DNA of 64,000 nt from positions 1 to 64,000 of the forward strand of contig JBGUQC010000001.1 in assembly GCA_045130665.1 (NCBI GenBank), given 5' to 3'. The notes below the pieces were generated by a model that saw only the letters and a program-made list of their open reading frames with translations, was not told where the DNA came from and did not search any database. This document shows, piece by piece, positions 12,010-21,628 of the stretch. This DNA is from RGIG8124 sp045130665 (GTDB taxonomy: Bacteria; Bacillota; Clostridia; Christensenellales; CAG-917). The first letter of the stretch is position 1. Each line of letters opens with the position of its first letter. A program made the position numbers and the translations under genes.

Positions 12010-12369
12010 AATTAGGCATTGTGAGGCGCTCTAGTAAGGGGCGCCTTTGTTTTTGTATAATTTATCTAAAAAGCCTTTAATAGACGTTAAAAAGCCTTAC
12101 AATAATTTGTGGCAATAATAATGAAGAATTTTTGCAAAATACATGGTTAGAATATCGAAAAATAAAAGTTTTTCATATGCTAGCAAGAAGCGTGCAAGTG
12201 TGCGGGCAAATTATAATTTAAATAATTATTTAACAATATAAATAAAATCATTTTACTTTTAATAATTCTAGTGTTATTATAATCACGTACTTTCGGCTCG
12301 GAAATAACAATACTCCAAGTTTTTTCTTAGCTGTTAGCGAATCACATGTTCACAGATGGAGGATAAAAA
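12010..12369 (+). promoter_or_regulatory. gene-free stretch with terminator and rpsO leader
   Basis: This 360-base interval has no plausible gene. It holds a terminator (12024-12055), then AT-rich sequence with a directly repeated TAAAAAGCCTT in the first 90 bases. A TATAAT at 12278-12283 lacks a clear -35 box, and a leader of about 80 bases leads to rpsO. S15 commonly represses its own mRNA through a leader fold in other bacteria; I could not confirm a matching structure here. Confidence 0.5.
12024..12055 (+). terminator. terminator after DUF218 gene
   Basis: AGGCGC (12024-12029) and GCGCCT (12041-12046) form a stem followed by TTGTTTTT. Confidence 0.8.
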
Positions 12370-12633
12370 ATGAACAAGGAAACAAAAACAGAAATTATCA
12401 AAAAATATGCTCGTTCAGAAAACGACACAGGTTCACCAGAAGTTCAAATTGCTTTATTAACAGAAAGAATTAATGAACTCACAGAACATCTAAAAGCTAA
12501 TCCAAAAGATCATCACAGCCGTAGAGGTTTGTTATTAATGGTCGGTAAGAGAAGAAGCTTATTAGACTATCTTGCTAAGGAAGATATCGAACGCTACAGA
12601 GCTATTAGAGATGCATTAAATCTTCGTAGATAA
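12370..12633 (+). CDS. rpsO: 30S ribosomal protein S15
   Basis: An 87-residue small-subunit primary binding protein that contacts the central domain of 16S rRNA. Length and sequence fit the family throughout, including GSPEVQIALLTERI, the DHHSRRGLL block that binds rRNA, and the LLDYL end. The RBS GGAGG precedes the ATG. It is separated from pnp by a terminator-like hairpin, the usual rpsO-pnp arrangement. Confidence 0.97.
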   Translation: MNKETKTEIIKKYARSENDTGSPEVQIALLTERINELTEHLKANPKDHHSRRGLLLMVGKRRSLLDYLAKEDIERYRAIRDALNLRR

Positions 12634-12643
12634 GATTAAAAAG

Positions 12644-12675
12644 AAGGGGCGCGTTTTTTGTGCCCCTTTATTTTA
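12644..12675 (+). terminator. rpsO-pnp intergenic terminator
   Basis: AAGGGGCGC (12644-12652) pairs with GTGCCCCTT (12660-12668), followed by a TATTTTA tail. Partial read-through into pnp is likely, as is common for this gene pair. Confidence 0.8.
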
Positions 12676-12737
12676 CAAATAAAGTGCGAAAGCACAAGTA
12701 TAAATGGAGTATGATATAGATACTCAGAAGGAGAAAA

Positions 12738-14852
12738 ATGGAAAAGAAAATTTTTAAAACAACAATTGGCGGCAGAGAAGTTACAGTAGAAACAGGTGCA
12801 TATTGCGGCCAAGCAAACGGAAGCGTAATCGTACGTTGCCAAGACACAGTGGTTATGGTTAATGCCACAATGAACAAAGAAATTCGTGAAGGACAAGACT
12901 TCTTCCCACTTACAGTAGACTATGAAGAAAAGATGTATGCTGTAGGTAAAATTCCAGGCGGATACAAGAAGAGAGAAGGAAAAGCAAGCGACAAAGCTAT
13001 CTTAACATCTCGTTTAATTGATAGACCTATTCGTCCTTTATTCCCAAAGGGAATGTACAATGATGTTACAGTTATTGCTACAGTATTATCTGTAGATCCA
13101 GAAATTTTACCAGAAGTATGGGCAATGGTTGGAAGTTCAATTGCACTTTCAATTTCAGATATCCCATTTGATGGTCCAACAGGTTCAGTAGTTGTTGGTA
13201 TGATTGATGGCAAATATGTTATCAACCCAACAGTTGAAGAAAGAAAGAACAGCAGATTACAACTTAATTTAGCAGGAACAAAAGATGCAATCTTAATGGT
13301 TGAAGCAGGTTCAGACGTTATTTCCGAAGCAGAAATGTTAGAGGCAATCATGTTTGGTCATGAAGAAATCAAGAAGATAGTTGCATTCATTGAACAAATC
13401 GCAGCAGAGGTTGGCAAACCAAAGCAAGAAGTTCCAATTGAGCACATCCCAGAAGAAATCGACAATGCAGTTAGAGAATATGCATCCACAAAGATGGATT
13501 CAGTTCTTAACAACTTTGACAGAGCTGAAAGAGATGCAGCAGAAGATGCACTTGATGAAGATGTACTTGCACACTTTGCAGATGATTTCAATGATGAACC
13601 AAAGAAAATTAAGTACATTTTAGATTCTCTTTACTATGTAAAGAAAGAGAAAGTACGTGCAAAGATTATTAATGATGGTGTAAGACCAGATGGAAGAACA
13701 TTAGAAGAAATTCGTCCAATTTGGATTGAAACAGGTATCTTACCAAGAGTTCATGGTTCAGGTATCTTCACACGTGGACAAACACAAGCATTAACAACAT
13801 GTACACTTGGAACATTAACAGAAGCACAAAAGCTCGAAGGTTTAGATGATGAAGCATATAAGAGATATATGCATCAATACAATATGCCAGGTTACACAAC
13901 TGGTGAAGCAAAGGGATTAAAATCTCCAGGAAGAAGAGAAATTGGACATGGTGCTTTAGCGGAGCGTTCATTAGAGCCAGTTTTACCATCTGAAGAAGAC
14001 TTCCCATATGCAATTAGAATGGTAAGTGATATCTTATCTTCAAACGGTTCAACATCAATGGCATCTGTATGTGGTTCAACACTTGCATTAATGGATGCAG
14101 GTGTTCCAATTAAAGCTCCAGTTGCAGGTGTTGCAATGGGCTTAATCAAAGATGTAGAGCATGGTAAAGTTGCAGTTATGACAGATATTCAAGGCTTAGA
14201 AGATTTCTTAGGCGATATGGACTTCAAGGTAGCAGGAACAACAGAAGGTATCACAGCTATCCAAATGGATATCAAGATTAAAGGAATTGACAGAGCAATC
14301 CTCGAAAGAGCACTTGAACAAGCCAAGAGAGGCAGACTCTTTATCTTAAATAAGATAACAGAAGCTATTCCAGCACCAAGAGCAGAGCTCAGCAAGTATG
14401 CTCCAAAGATTGCTTCATTCAGCATTGATCCAGACAAGATTAAAGATGTTATTGGTTCTGGTGGAAAGACAATCAACAAGATTATTGCAAGCACAGGTGT
14501 TAAGATTGACTTAGACGAAGTTGGAACAGTATTCATTTCTTCATCTGATATGGATCAAATCCAAAAAGCAAAGAGCATTATTGAACTTATCTGCAAAGAT
14601 ATTGAAGTTGGTGAGATTTACGAAGGAAAAGTTGTAAAAATCTTAGAAAACGACAAAGGTGAGTTCGGTGCAAATGTTAACATTGCTCCAGGAAAAGATG
14701 GAATGATTCACATTTCAAAATTATCCGACAAGAGAGTTGATAAGGTTACTGATGTTGTTAACGTTGGCGATATCGTTCAAGTTAAAGTAATCAAGATAGA
14801 TGAAAAGCACAGAGTAGACTTCAAACTCAAGAGTATCATTAAGAAAGCATAA
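12738..14852 (+). CDS. pnp: polyribonucleotide nucleotidyltransferase (PNPase)
   Basis: A 704-residue phosphorolytic 3'-5' exoribonuclease of the RNA decay machinery. Two RNase PH domains flank an all-helical segment. The first carries the RPIRPLFPKGM block; the second carries FTRGQTQALT and the catalytic-side block near DFKVAGT. A KH domain (IGSGGKTINKII, about residues 570-590) and an S1 domain (GEIYEGKVVKI to the end) follow. Length and domain order are complete. The RBS AAGGAG precedes the start. Confidence 0.97.
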   Translation: MEKKIFKTTIGGREVTVETGAYCGQANGSVIVRCQDTVVMVNATMNKEIREGQDFFPLTVDYEEKMYAVGKIPGGYKKREGKASDKAILTSRLIDRPIRPLFPKGMYNDVTVIATVLSVDPEILPEVWAMVGSSIALSISDIPFDGPTGSVVVGMIDGKYVINPTVEERKNSRLQLNLAGTKDAILMVEAGSDVISEAEMLEAIMFGHEEIKKIVAFIEQIAAEVGKPKQEVPIEHIPEEIDNAVREYASTKMDSVLNNFDRAERDAAEDALDEDVLAHFADDFNDEPKKIKYILDSLYYVKKEKVRAKIINDGVRPDGRTLEEIRPIWIETGILPRVHGSGIFTRGQTQALTTCTLGTLTEAQKLEGLDDEAYKRYMHQYNMPGYTTGEAKGLKSPGRREIGHGALAERSLEPVLPSEEDFPYAIRMVSDILSSNGSTSMASVCGSTLALMDAGVPIKAPVAGVAMGLIKDVEHGKVAVMTDIQGLEDFLGDMDFKVAGTTEGITAIQMDIKIKGIDRAILERALEQAKRGRLFILNKITEAIPAPRAELSKYAPKIASFSIDPDKIKDVIGSGGKTINKIIASTGVKIDLDEVGTVFISSSDMDQIQKAKSIIELICKDIEVGEIYEGKVVKILENDKGEFGANVNIAPGKDGMIHISKLSDKRVDKVTDVVNVGDIVQVKVIKIDEKHRVDFKLKSIIKKA

Positions 14853-14874
14853 TCAAAATTAATGCAAATAATAG

Positions 14875-14906
14875 AGTTGGTATGGCTAAGCTGTACCAAC
14901 TTTTAT
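14875..14906 (+). terminator. terminator after pnp
   Basis: AGTTGGTA (14875-14882) pairs with TACCAACT (14894-14901), followed by TTTATTATA. Confidence 0.85.
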
Positions 14907-14946
14907 TATATATGGATTTTCTCTTTAAAAAATAAAGAGAATGTAG

Positions 14947-14952
14947 TATAAT
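14947..14952 (+). promoter_or_regulatory. -10 box placed just before the M16 protease start
   Basis: TATAAT lies only 8 bases before the ATG at 14961 and no Shine-Dalgarno sequence lies between them. A weak TTTAAA at 14924-14929 has a 17-base spacing. This arrangement predicts a leaderless or nearly leaderless mRNA. Confidence 0.5.
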
Positions 14953-14960
14953 AATGAACT

Positions 14961-16223
14961 ATGAATAACATTAAGAAAATTGTATTTGATAACGGTCTCA
15001 CACTAACATACGGATTCAATGATAATTCAATGGGCGTTGGCATAATGTTAACAGCCAAATGCGGATTAATTATTGAGCCAAATGAGATGCAAGGTGCATC
15101 CCACTTTATTGAGCATATGTTATTTAAAGGAACCAAGAAAAGAGATGCATTCCAAACAGGATTTGATCTTGATAAAATTGGTGCTTTTTCCAATGCATAT
15201 ACAACAAAAGAGAGAACAGCTTTTTATGCGGTTTCATTAAGGGAACATGCAGAGGAATGTATGGAAATTTTATCCGACATGTACTTTAATGCAACATTCC
15301 CAGATGAAGAGTTCGAAAAGGAAAGAAATGTTATTTTAGAAGAGTTAAATGAGTGCATAGATGACCATGGAGATTTTTGTTACACAAACGCCACAAAACT
15401 CTATTATGGAGACACAATTTTTGGTGGAGAAATTGTTGGAACAGAGGAGACTTTAAAGTCCATTACAGTAGAGGCTCTAAGACAATTTAAAGACGAACAT
15501 TACACAGCAAACAACACAATTATTACCATTTATGGTAATATAAGTGAAGAAGATGCTGTTGCACTTGTTGAAAAATATTGTTTAAACAATTTCAAATGTA
15601 AGAATAAAGAATTTGAAAGTACAATCTTAAAACCACATTCTGGAGTTGTAAAAGTAAAGAGAGATATTAACCAAAATTATCTTGAAATTATCCTTCCTGG
15701 ATACGATGCTTTTTCAGAAAAAAGAAGAGCAGCTGCAGTATTCACAAACATACTTGGAGGTGGATATTCTTCAAGATTATTCCAAGAATTAAGAGAAAAG
15801 AGAGCACTTTGTTATTCAGTAGATTCATCCAACACTGTATACACAAGTTCTGGCTTTACAAAGATATCCAGTTCATTCAATAATGCAAAGACGGTAGAGA
15901 TGCTTCAAGGCATTAAAGACGTAACAAAAACATTGCTTGAAAAGGGAATTAAACAGGATGAATTAGATCTTGTAAAAGAGCAAGCAAAGACTGCATTTGT
16001 TTTATCTGCAGAAAGCACATTAGGCATGACAAAAACAATTAATTCAGAATTTGCAATCACTGGTAAGTTATTTGATGCTGAAGAAATTGTTAAGGAAATC
16101 AATGCTGTAACAAGAGATGATGTAATGGATATTGCAAAGGAAGTTCTTGATTTTAACAAGGCAGCAATTTCGTTCTTAGGCAGTGATACAAGTGTAGATA
16201 TCGAAAAGATAATGCTTTCATAA
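14961..16223 (+). CDS. M16 family zinc peptidase
   Basis: A 420-residue member of the insulinase/mitochondrial processing peptidase family. The inverted zinc motif HXXEH appears as HFIEH near residues 48-52, followed by MLFKGT. The third zinc ligand is the downstream Glu of the EELNE stretch near residue 125-130. The second half has the GGGYSSRLFQELREKRALCYSV signature of the family. A peptidase gene of this type commonly follows pnp in Bacillota. No signal peptide is seen, so it is likely cytoplasmic. It lacks an RBS and may be translated from a leaderless message. Confidence 0.9.
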   Translation: MNNIKKIVFDNGLTLTYGFNDNSMGVGIMLTAKCGLIIEPNEMQGASHFIEHMLFKGTKKRDAFQTGFDLDKIGAFSNAYTTKERTAFYAVSLREHAEECMEILSDMYFNATFPDEEFEKERNVILEELNECIDDHGDFCYTNATKLYYGDTIFGGEIVGTEETLKSITVEALRQFKDEHYTANNTIITIYGNISEEDAVALVEKYCLNNFKCKNKEFESTILKPHSGVVKVKRDINQNYLEIILPGYDAFSEKRRAAAVFTNILGGGYSSRLFQELREKRALCYSVDSSNTVYTSSGFTKISSSFNNAKTVEMLQGIKDVTKTLLEKGIKQDELDLVKEQAKTAFVLSAESTLGMTKTINSEFAITGKLFDAEEIVKEINAVTRDDVMDIAKEVLDFNKAAISFLGSDTSVDIEKIMLS

Positions 16224-16271
16224 AGCTAAAAATTACTCTACAAAAACACATTTTTTATAAGATATTCCAAT

Positions 16272-16300
16272 TAAGTGAGCAATTTGCTCACTTATTTTAT
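16272..16300 (+). terminator. terminator after M16 peptidase
   Basis: TAAGTGAGCA (16272-16281) and TGCTCACTTA (16285-16294) form a perfect 10-bp stem followed by TTTTAT. Confidence 0.85.
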
Positions 16301-16320
16301 ATATCTTTTATAATTTTGTA

Positions 16321-16350
16321 TTGAAATCCATCTTGTTATTATGGTAAAAT
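16321..16350 (+). promoter_or_regulatory. promoter of ftsK operon
   Basis: TTGAAA (16321-16326), an 18-base spacer, then TAAAAT (16345-16350) with an extended TGG in front. It should drive ftsK and the genes overlapping behind it. Confidence 0.7.
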
Positions 16351-16383
16351 ATTTTAATGATATTAAAATAAATTTGAGGCGCC

Positions 16384-19300
16384 ATGGACACACGTAAGAC
16401 ACATTCCAACTCACCTATAAGAATATTCACAGGGATATTTCTAATCATAATAGCTTTATTAACAGCGTTATCTTGTTTTGGAGCTTTTTCTAAAGTAGGT
16501 AGCACAATTAAGTTATTCTGGATTGGAACTTTTGGTTTATTTGGATATGGCTTATCCTGTGCTTTAATTATTGTTGGTGCCTGTTTACTTTTCAACATCA
16601 AACGTAAACGTAGCAGAAGAAATATTTTTAAGCATATTTGTTTATTCATAATTGCAATTTGGGCACTTCACATTTATACATCATCTCCACAATTTGTTGG
16701 CAATGGATATGGTGCATATCTTAAGGAAGTCTATTATTGTGGTTCAACAGCTGGTGGTGTAATCTTAGGTGTACCTTCTTGGTTAATTATGAAGGCAATT
16801 ACACCAGTTGGTTCCTTAGTACTAGTTGCTCTATTATTTATGCTCACGATATTTTTCGCATATGTTTTCCCATATTTAAGACACAACATCTCATATTCAT
16901 CTAGTACAAAAGATGCTTCAAAGAAGCATAAGAGTGAAAGAATAGATGCAACAGATTCTCCAACCATTACAACATTTGGTGCATCTAACCAAACTTATGA
17001 ATTAGATGTTCAAGGTTCAGATTCTCGTTTATATGACAAGAATGCAACAGGCGCAGATGGATATACTCCAATGCAAGCTGGTTCACAAAACATAGTAAAC
17101 GGATTAATTAACGATTACAACACAGACAATAGAGGCAGTTATGGTGGATATGAAACATCCACAGATATTGCTAAAAATATATTATTCGGCAACGAAGCAG
17201 ACATGGATATGATAGACCAATACAGAATATCCAAAGATCCATCTCTTGCTATGAACAATGTGTCTGCACCATATGCAGCACAAAGAAAGGCTGAATTCTT
17301 AGAAAAATTAGGTTGGTCTGCAGAAAGAGAAAGACAAGAGTTTATGGATAGATACAATAAAGATCCATACCAAGATGATTTCTACAAAGAAAACAATACT
17401 CAACCATCTCAACCTACACAACCAGTACAACCAGCTCCAGTTCAACCTCAAACACCAGTTGTTAACAATGAAAGAGGCGAATTGCCATCATTCTTTGAGT
17501 TAAAAGCAGAGCAAGAAAAATTGTTCAAAGAAATGAACAAGTCTCAAGATGAGACTTCTACAACAATTAATGATGTAGTTGCTCCAACTCATAAGATGGA
17601 ACCTCCAAAGATTGAAAGACCTATTGAGACAACAAATTATTCTGGATTACAAGGTGCTGTTAATAGAGCAATTGCTCCAGAGGAGCAACCTCAAGAGCAA
17701 AAGACGGAGGATATTGTTTCTGATGCATATTTCACACAACAAACTCCAGCAGAACCAATTGCTCCAGTTCAACCTGTACAACCACAAACTATTTATACAC
17801 AACCAAAGCCTGTAGAGGCTCCACATAATTACTTTACAAATGATGTTGGTAACCAAGTATTAAGGGATAATGCTCAACAACAAGCAAATCCTCAACCAGT
17901 ACAACCTACATATCAACAACCTGCTTACCAACCACAACCAGCTCCTCAACCACAGGTTGCTCCAGCTAAGCCATTAGTTCAAGGTGCACAACTTAATTTA
18001 GATGAAGCACCTCCACTTATGGAAATTGAGAAGAAGATGAAGGAGCAAGAGAAACTTGAAAAATTAAAGAAGGAATCTCTTAAAAATAAGGAATTTGACG
18101 ACAGGGTTAAGCAAATTCAAAAGAAAGCACAAGAAAATGCAAATAGCACAGGACCTGTTCAAGTATCCATTGAACAAGTTCAACCTGCTAAGAGAAAACC
18201 TTATGTAAAGCCACCATTTACACTTCTTAATCCACCACAACCTGTTAAGGAACAAGATGATGACAGAGCTGAAATTTCAGAGGCGATTGTTGAATGTCTA
18301 GGATTCTTCAGTGTTAAAGCAGAGGTTATAGAAGTACAAACAGGTCCTACATTCACACTTTATACATGTACAGTTCAATTGCCAAAAGGAAAGTCTATTA
18401 CAAGTATTACATCTTATGACAAAGACCTTGCAATGAGACTTGCAAAAGAAAGTGTACGTATTTTGGCACCAATTCCAGGAAAGAATGCAATTGGTATTGA
18501 AATACCAAATAAGAATAGATCCATTGTTACATTCAGCGAAGTTGTTGAATCTGAAGAGTTTGCAAAGAAATCTATTTACGGTGTTGGTGTTGGTAAAGAC
18601 TTGTATGGAAAGATTCACGTATATGATTTCAACAAGTTCCCACACATCCTTATTGCTGGACAAACTGGTGCAGGAAAGAGCTGTTGTATTGGTACATTAC
18701 TTTGTTCCGTTTTATACAAAGCAGGTCCAGAGGATGTAAGACTCATATTGGTTGACCCAAAGAGAACAGAGTTCACAGCATATAATGGATTACCACATCT
18801 TCTTACAGATGAAGTTATTTGTGATGTTGATAAAGCTATTAGAGCACTCAACTGGTCTGTTAACGAGATGATGACAAGAATGGAAATTTTATCCAAGAAT
18901 GGTTGTAGAGACATAGATGAATACAATGAAAAGGCAGCAAAAGATGGTCTTGCAAAGATGGCAAGAATATTAATTGTTGTTGATGAACTTGCAGACCTTA
19001 TGGATCTTGGTAAAAAAGCAGTTGAAGATTCTATTAATAGAATCGCAAGATTGTCTCGTGCAGCTGGTATTCACATGGTACTTGCAACACAACGTCCATC
19101 TGTAGATGTTATTTCGGGTACAATTAAGAACAACTTACCAACAAGAATGGCATGTAAGGTTACATCTCTTGTTGATAGTAAGACTATTTTGGATTATATG
19201 GGAGCAGAATCATTACTAGGTAATGGTGACTTATTATTCAAGAATCCAACAATGGCAACACCAGCTCGTATTCAAGGTGCTTACATTTCAAACGAAGAAG

Positions 19301-19686
19301 TTTCCAAGATTGTTGCATTTGTTAAAGCTCATAATGAAGCAATCTTTGATGATACCATCAAGAAAGCAATTTGGTCTGAACCAAAATCTGAAGATGATAT
19401 GGATACAGATGCAGTTGGCAATGGAAAGAAAGATGATGGTGGAATATCTCAAGATGTAAAGGATGCAATTCAAGTTGCTCTTGATAATGATATGGAAATC
19501 TCAATCTCTATGCTTCAAAGAAGACTTGGATTTGGATGGCCAAGAGCAGCAAAGGCATTTGATAAGCTTAAAGTAATGGGCATGGTTTCAGCACCAGATG
19601 CAAGTAAGAAATGTAGATTAACTATCTCTCAAGAAGAGGCTCAAAAAATGATTTCTGGCGGAGATGGCGGAGATAGCGAAGAATGA
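16384..19686 (+). CDS. ftsK: FtsK/SpoIIIE-type DNA translocase
   Basis: An 1100-residue septal DNA pump. Four or so membrane segments lie within residues 1-180. A long linker rich in Pro, Gln and Thr (about 190-600) follows. The motor has a Walker A motif GQTGAGKS near residue 760, a VDPKRTEF block, and Walker B ILIVVDELADLM. The C-terminal winged-helix gamma domain is present (ISMLQRRLGFGWPRAAK). Such proteins move the chromosome terminus or forespore DNA through the closing septum. The linker is longer than usual and accounts for the large size. Its stop overlaps rimO by 4 bases. Confidence 0.95.
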   Translation: MDTRKTHSNSPIRIFTGIFLIIIALLTALSCFGAFSKVGSTIKLFWIGTFGLFGYGLSCALIIVGACLLFNIKRKRSRRNIFKHICLFIIAIWALHIYTSSPQFVGNGYGAYLKEVYYCGSTAGGVILGVPSWLIMKAITPVGSLVLVALLFMLTIFFAYVFPYLRHNISYSSSTKDASKKHKSERIDATDSPTITTFGASNQTYELDVQGSDSRLYDKNATGADGYTPMQAGSQNIVNGLINDYNTDNRGSYGGYETSTDIAKNILFGNEADMDMIDQYRISKDPSLAMNNVSAPYAAQRKAEFLEKLGWSAERERQEFMDRYNKDPYQDDFYKENNTQPSQPTQPVQPAPVQPQTPVVNNERGELPSFFELKAEQEKLFKEMNKSQDETSTTINDVVAPTHKMEPPKIERPIETTNYSGLQGAVNRAIAPEEQPQEQKTEDIVSDAYFTQQTPAEPIAPVQPVQPQTIYTQPKPVEAPHNYFTNDVGNQVLRDNAQQQANPQPVQPTYQQPAYQPQPAPQPQVAPAKPLVQGAQLNLDEAPPLMEIEKKMKEQEKLEKLKKESLKNKEFDDRVKQIQKKAQENANSTGPVQVSIEQVQPAKRKPYVKPPFTLLNPPQPVKEQDDDRAEISEAIVECLGFFSVKAEVIEVQTGPTFTLYTCTVQLPKGKSITSITSYDKDLAMRLAKESVRILAPIPGKNAIGIEIPNKNRSIVTFSEVVESEEFAKKSIYGVGVGKDLYGKIHVYDFNKFPHILIAGQTGAGKSCCIGTLLCSVLYKAGPEDVRLILVDPKRTEFTAYNGLPHLLTDEVICDVDKAIRALNWSVNEMMTRMEILSKNGCRDIDEYNEKAAKDGLAKMARILIVVDELADLMDLGKKAVEDSINRIARLSRAAGIHMVLATQRPSVDVISGTIKNNLPTRMACKVTSLVDSKTILDYMGAESLLGNGDLLFKNPTMATPARIQGAYISNEEVSKIVAFVKAHNEAIFDDTIKKAIWSEPKSEDDMDTDAVGNGKKDDGGISQDVKDAIQVALDNDMEISISMLQRRLGFGWPRAAKAFDKLKVMGMVSAPDASKKCRLTISQEEAQKMISGGDGGDSEE

Positions 19687-20987
19687 AAATAGGCGTCGTA
19701 TCTTTAGGATGTGATAAGAACCGTGTAGATACAGAAAAAATGCTCGCACGCTTAATAGCTGCGGGCTATTCTATTGGAAGAACAGAAGAAGAATCAGACG
19801 TCATAATAATAAATACATGTGCTTTTATAGACAGTGCAAAAAAGGAATCTATTGAAGAAATTTTTAATGCATTATCTTATAAAGATAAAGGAAAGAAAGT
19901 CATAGTTACTGGATGTTTATCACAAAGGTATTTAAAAGACCTAGAAAAGGACATACCAGAGGTTGATGCATTCTTAGGTGTTGCTGACTATGACAAGATA
20001 GTAAGCGTTGTTGAAAAGATTACAGTCGGTGAGAAGTGTTCTTATGTTTGTGGCAAAGATTCGTATCTAGGAAAAAGAATGCTAACAACTCCATCTCATT
20101 ATGCATATTTAAAGATTGCAGATGGATGTGACAACTTCTGTTCATACTGTGCCATTCCTTACATTCGTGGAAGATACAGATCTGAGGATATGGACAACTT
20201 GATAAAGGAAGCATCTTCGCTTGCTGACGATGGCGTTAAAGAGCTCATATTAGTAGCACAAGACGTTACAAATTATGGTAAAGATTTATCTAAAGATAAA
20301 AAGCCACAAATTGTAGAACTTTTAGATAAACTTTGCAAACTAGATTTTGATAGGATTCGTTTGTTATATCTTGAACCAGATGCATTTACAGACGAGTTGA
20401 TTCAAAAGATAAAGGATGAAAAGAAGATTTGCAAATATGTAGATATTCCTTTTCAACATGCTAGTAACGGCATCCTAAAGAAAATGAACAGGCATTACAC
20501 AAATGAACAAATGTATGCCTTAGTAAATAAATTGCGCAGCGCAGGAATAACGATTCGTTCAACATTTATACTTGGATTCCCAGGTGAAACGGACAAAGAT
20601 GTTGAAGAGCTTATTAAATTCTTAAAAGAAACCAAATTAGATTGTGTTGGATTCTTTGGATATTCTCGCGAAGAAGGAACGCCAGCAGCAAAAATGGAGC
20701 AATGTTCAGCGCAAGACATAAAAGCACGTCTAAAGGCTGTTAAGGCTGTACAAAACGCAATAATTAAAGAAAATAGCAAAGCTATGGTTGGAAAAGTTAT
20801 TCCAGTTATGGCAGATGGCATAGACTACGAGACACAATCATTTATAGGCAGGAGCGAGAATCAAGCACCTGATATAGATGGCATAGTATATTTTGCATCT
20901 GATGAAGTTGTTGAAGAAGGCAACATTTATAATGTTGAAATCACTTCATTTAAAGGTGCAGATTTATTCGGGAGAGTTGTAAAATGA
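19683..20987 (+). CDS. rimO: ribosomal protein S12 methylthiotransferase
   Basis: A 434-residue radical SAM enzyme that methylthiolates an aspartate of ribosomal protein S12. The N-terminal UPF0004 domain carries the cluster cysteines (SLGCDKNRVDTE, NTCAFI, TGCLSQRY). The radical SAM motif CDNFCSYC lies near residue 148-156, followed by IPYIRGRYRS. A C-terminal TRAM domain ends the protein. The start overlaps ftsK (ATGA) and the end overlaps pgsA, so the three genes are translationally coupled. Confidence 0.95.
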   Translation: MKIGVVSLGCDKNRVDTEKMLARLIAAGYSIGRTEEESDVIIINTCAFIDSAKKESIEEIFNALSYKDKGKKVIVTGCLSQRYLKDLEKDIPEVDAFLGVADYDKIVSVVEKITVGEKCSYVCGKDSYLGKRMLTTPSHYAYLKIADGCDNFCSYCAIPYIRGRYRSEDMDNLIKEASSLADDGVKELILVAQDVTNYGKDLSKDKKPQIVELLDKLCKLDFDRIRLLYLEPDAFTDELIQKIKDEKKICKYVDIPFQHASNGILKKMNRHYTNEQMYALVNKLRSAGITIRSTFILGFPGETDKDVEELIKFLKETKLDCVGFFGYSREEGTPAAKMEQCSAQDIKARLKAVKAVQNAIIKENSKAMVGKVIPVMADGIDYETQSFIGRSENQAPDIDGIVYFASDEVVEEGNIYNVEITSFKGADLFGRVVK

Positions 20988-21628
20988 AATTAACATTAGC
21001 GACCAAAGTTACAATTGCAAGAATATTATTAATTATTCCTGCTGTTGTTTTATATGTTTTGGCGTTTTATATTGAAAAAGCCTTTTTAGGCTTACTAATT
21101 GCTAGCTGTGCTGTATATGGTACTTTGCTTGCATCTGATTTTATAGATGGAGCAATTGCTAGAAAAACACATACTGTATCAAACCTTGGTAAATTTTTAG
21201 ATCCACTTGCTGATAAAGTCGTTATTTTAATAATGCTATTTTTAATGCTTTGGAGCTTATCTTTCACAAAATATTTTCCAAATGGATATATCCTATATCC
21301 ACATGATGGATTAGTATTTGCACTTTTATCTGGTTTGATCTTTACAAGAGAAATAGTTATTTCTGTATTTAGAGGGATAGCTGTTAAAAGAAATATTGTT
21401 CTTGCCGCAGACATTTGGGGCAAATTAAAGACCATATTCTTAGATGTTGGTGTTGCTGTTTTAATACTTGCACCAGTTAAATTTGGTCCAATTTACTTCT
21501 GTGCATGGGCTGGAACAATTATTTTCTACATTGGTGCAATATTAACAATTGTATCTGGAGCAAACTATTTAATTAAGAACAGACACGTTTTAGCAGACGA
21601 ACAAAGTGAAAATAGCGAAGAAAAATAA
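20984..21628 (+). CDS. pgsA: CDP-diacylglycerol-glycerol-3-phosphate phosphatidyltransferase
   Basis: A 214-residue membrane enzyme making phosphatidylglycerol phosphate, the first step towards phosphatidylglycerol and cardiolipin. The CDP-alcohol phosphotransferase motif is intact: DFIDGAIAR, then G...DPLADK with all the expected acidic residues (about residues 48-74). Several hydrophobic membrane helices cover the rest. It overlaps rimO by 4 bases and the next gene by one. Confidence 0.93.
   Translation: MKLTLATKVTIARILLIIPAVVLYVLAFYIEKAFLGLLIASCAVYGTLLASDFIDGAIARKTHTVSNLGKFLDPLADKVVILIMLFLMLWSLSFTKYFPNGYILYPHDGLVFALLSGLIFTREIVISVFRGIAVKRNIVLAADIWGKLKTIFLDVGVAVLILAPVKFGPIYFCAWAGTIIFYIGAILTIVSGANYLIKNRHVLADEQSENSEEK

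Noticed and set aside
12061..12110. Directly repeated TAAAAAGCCTT before rpsO
   Set aside because: Only two copies in AT-rich spacer; could be chance.
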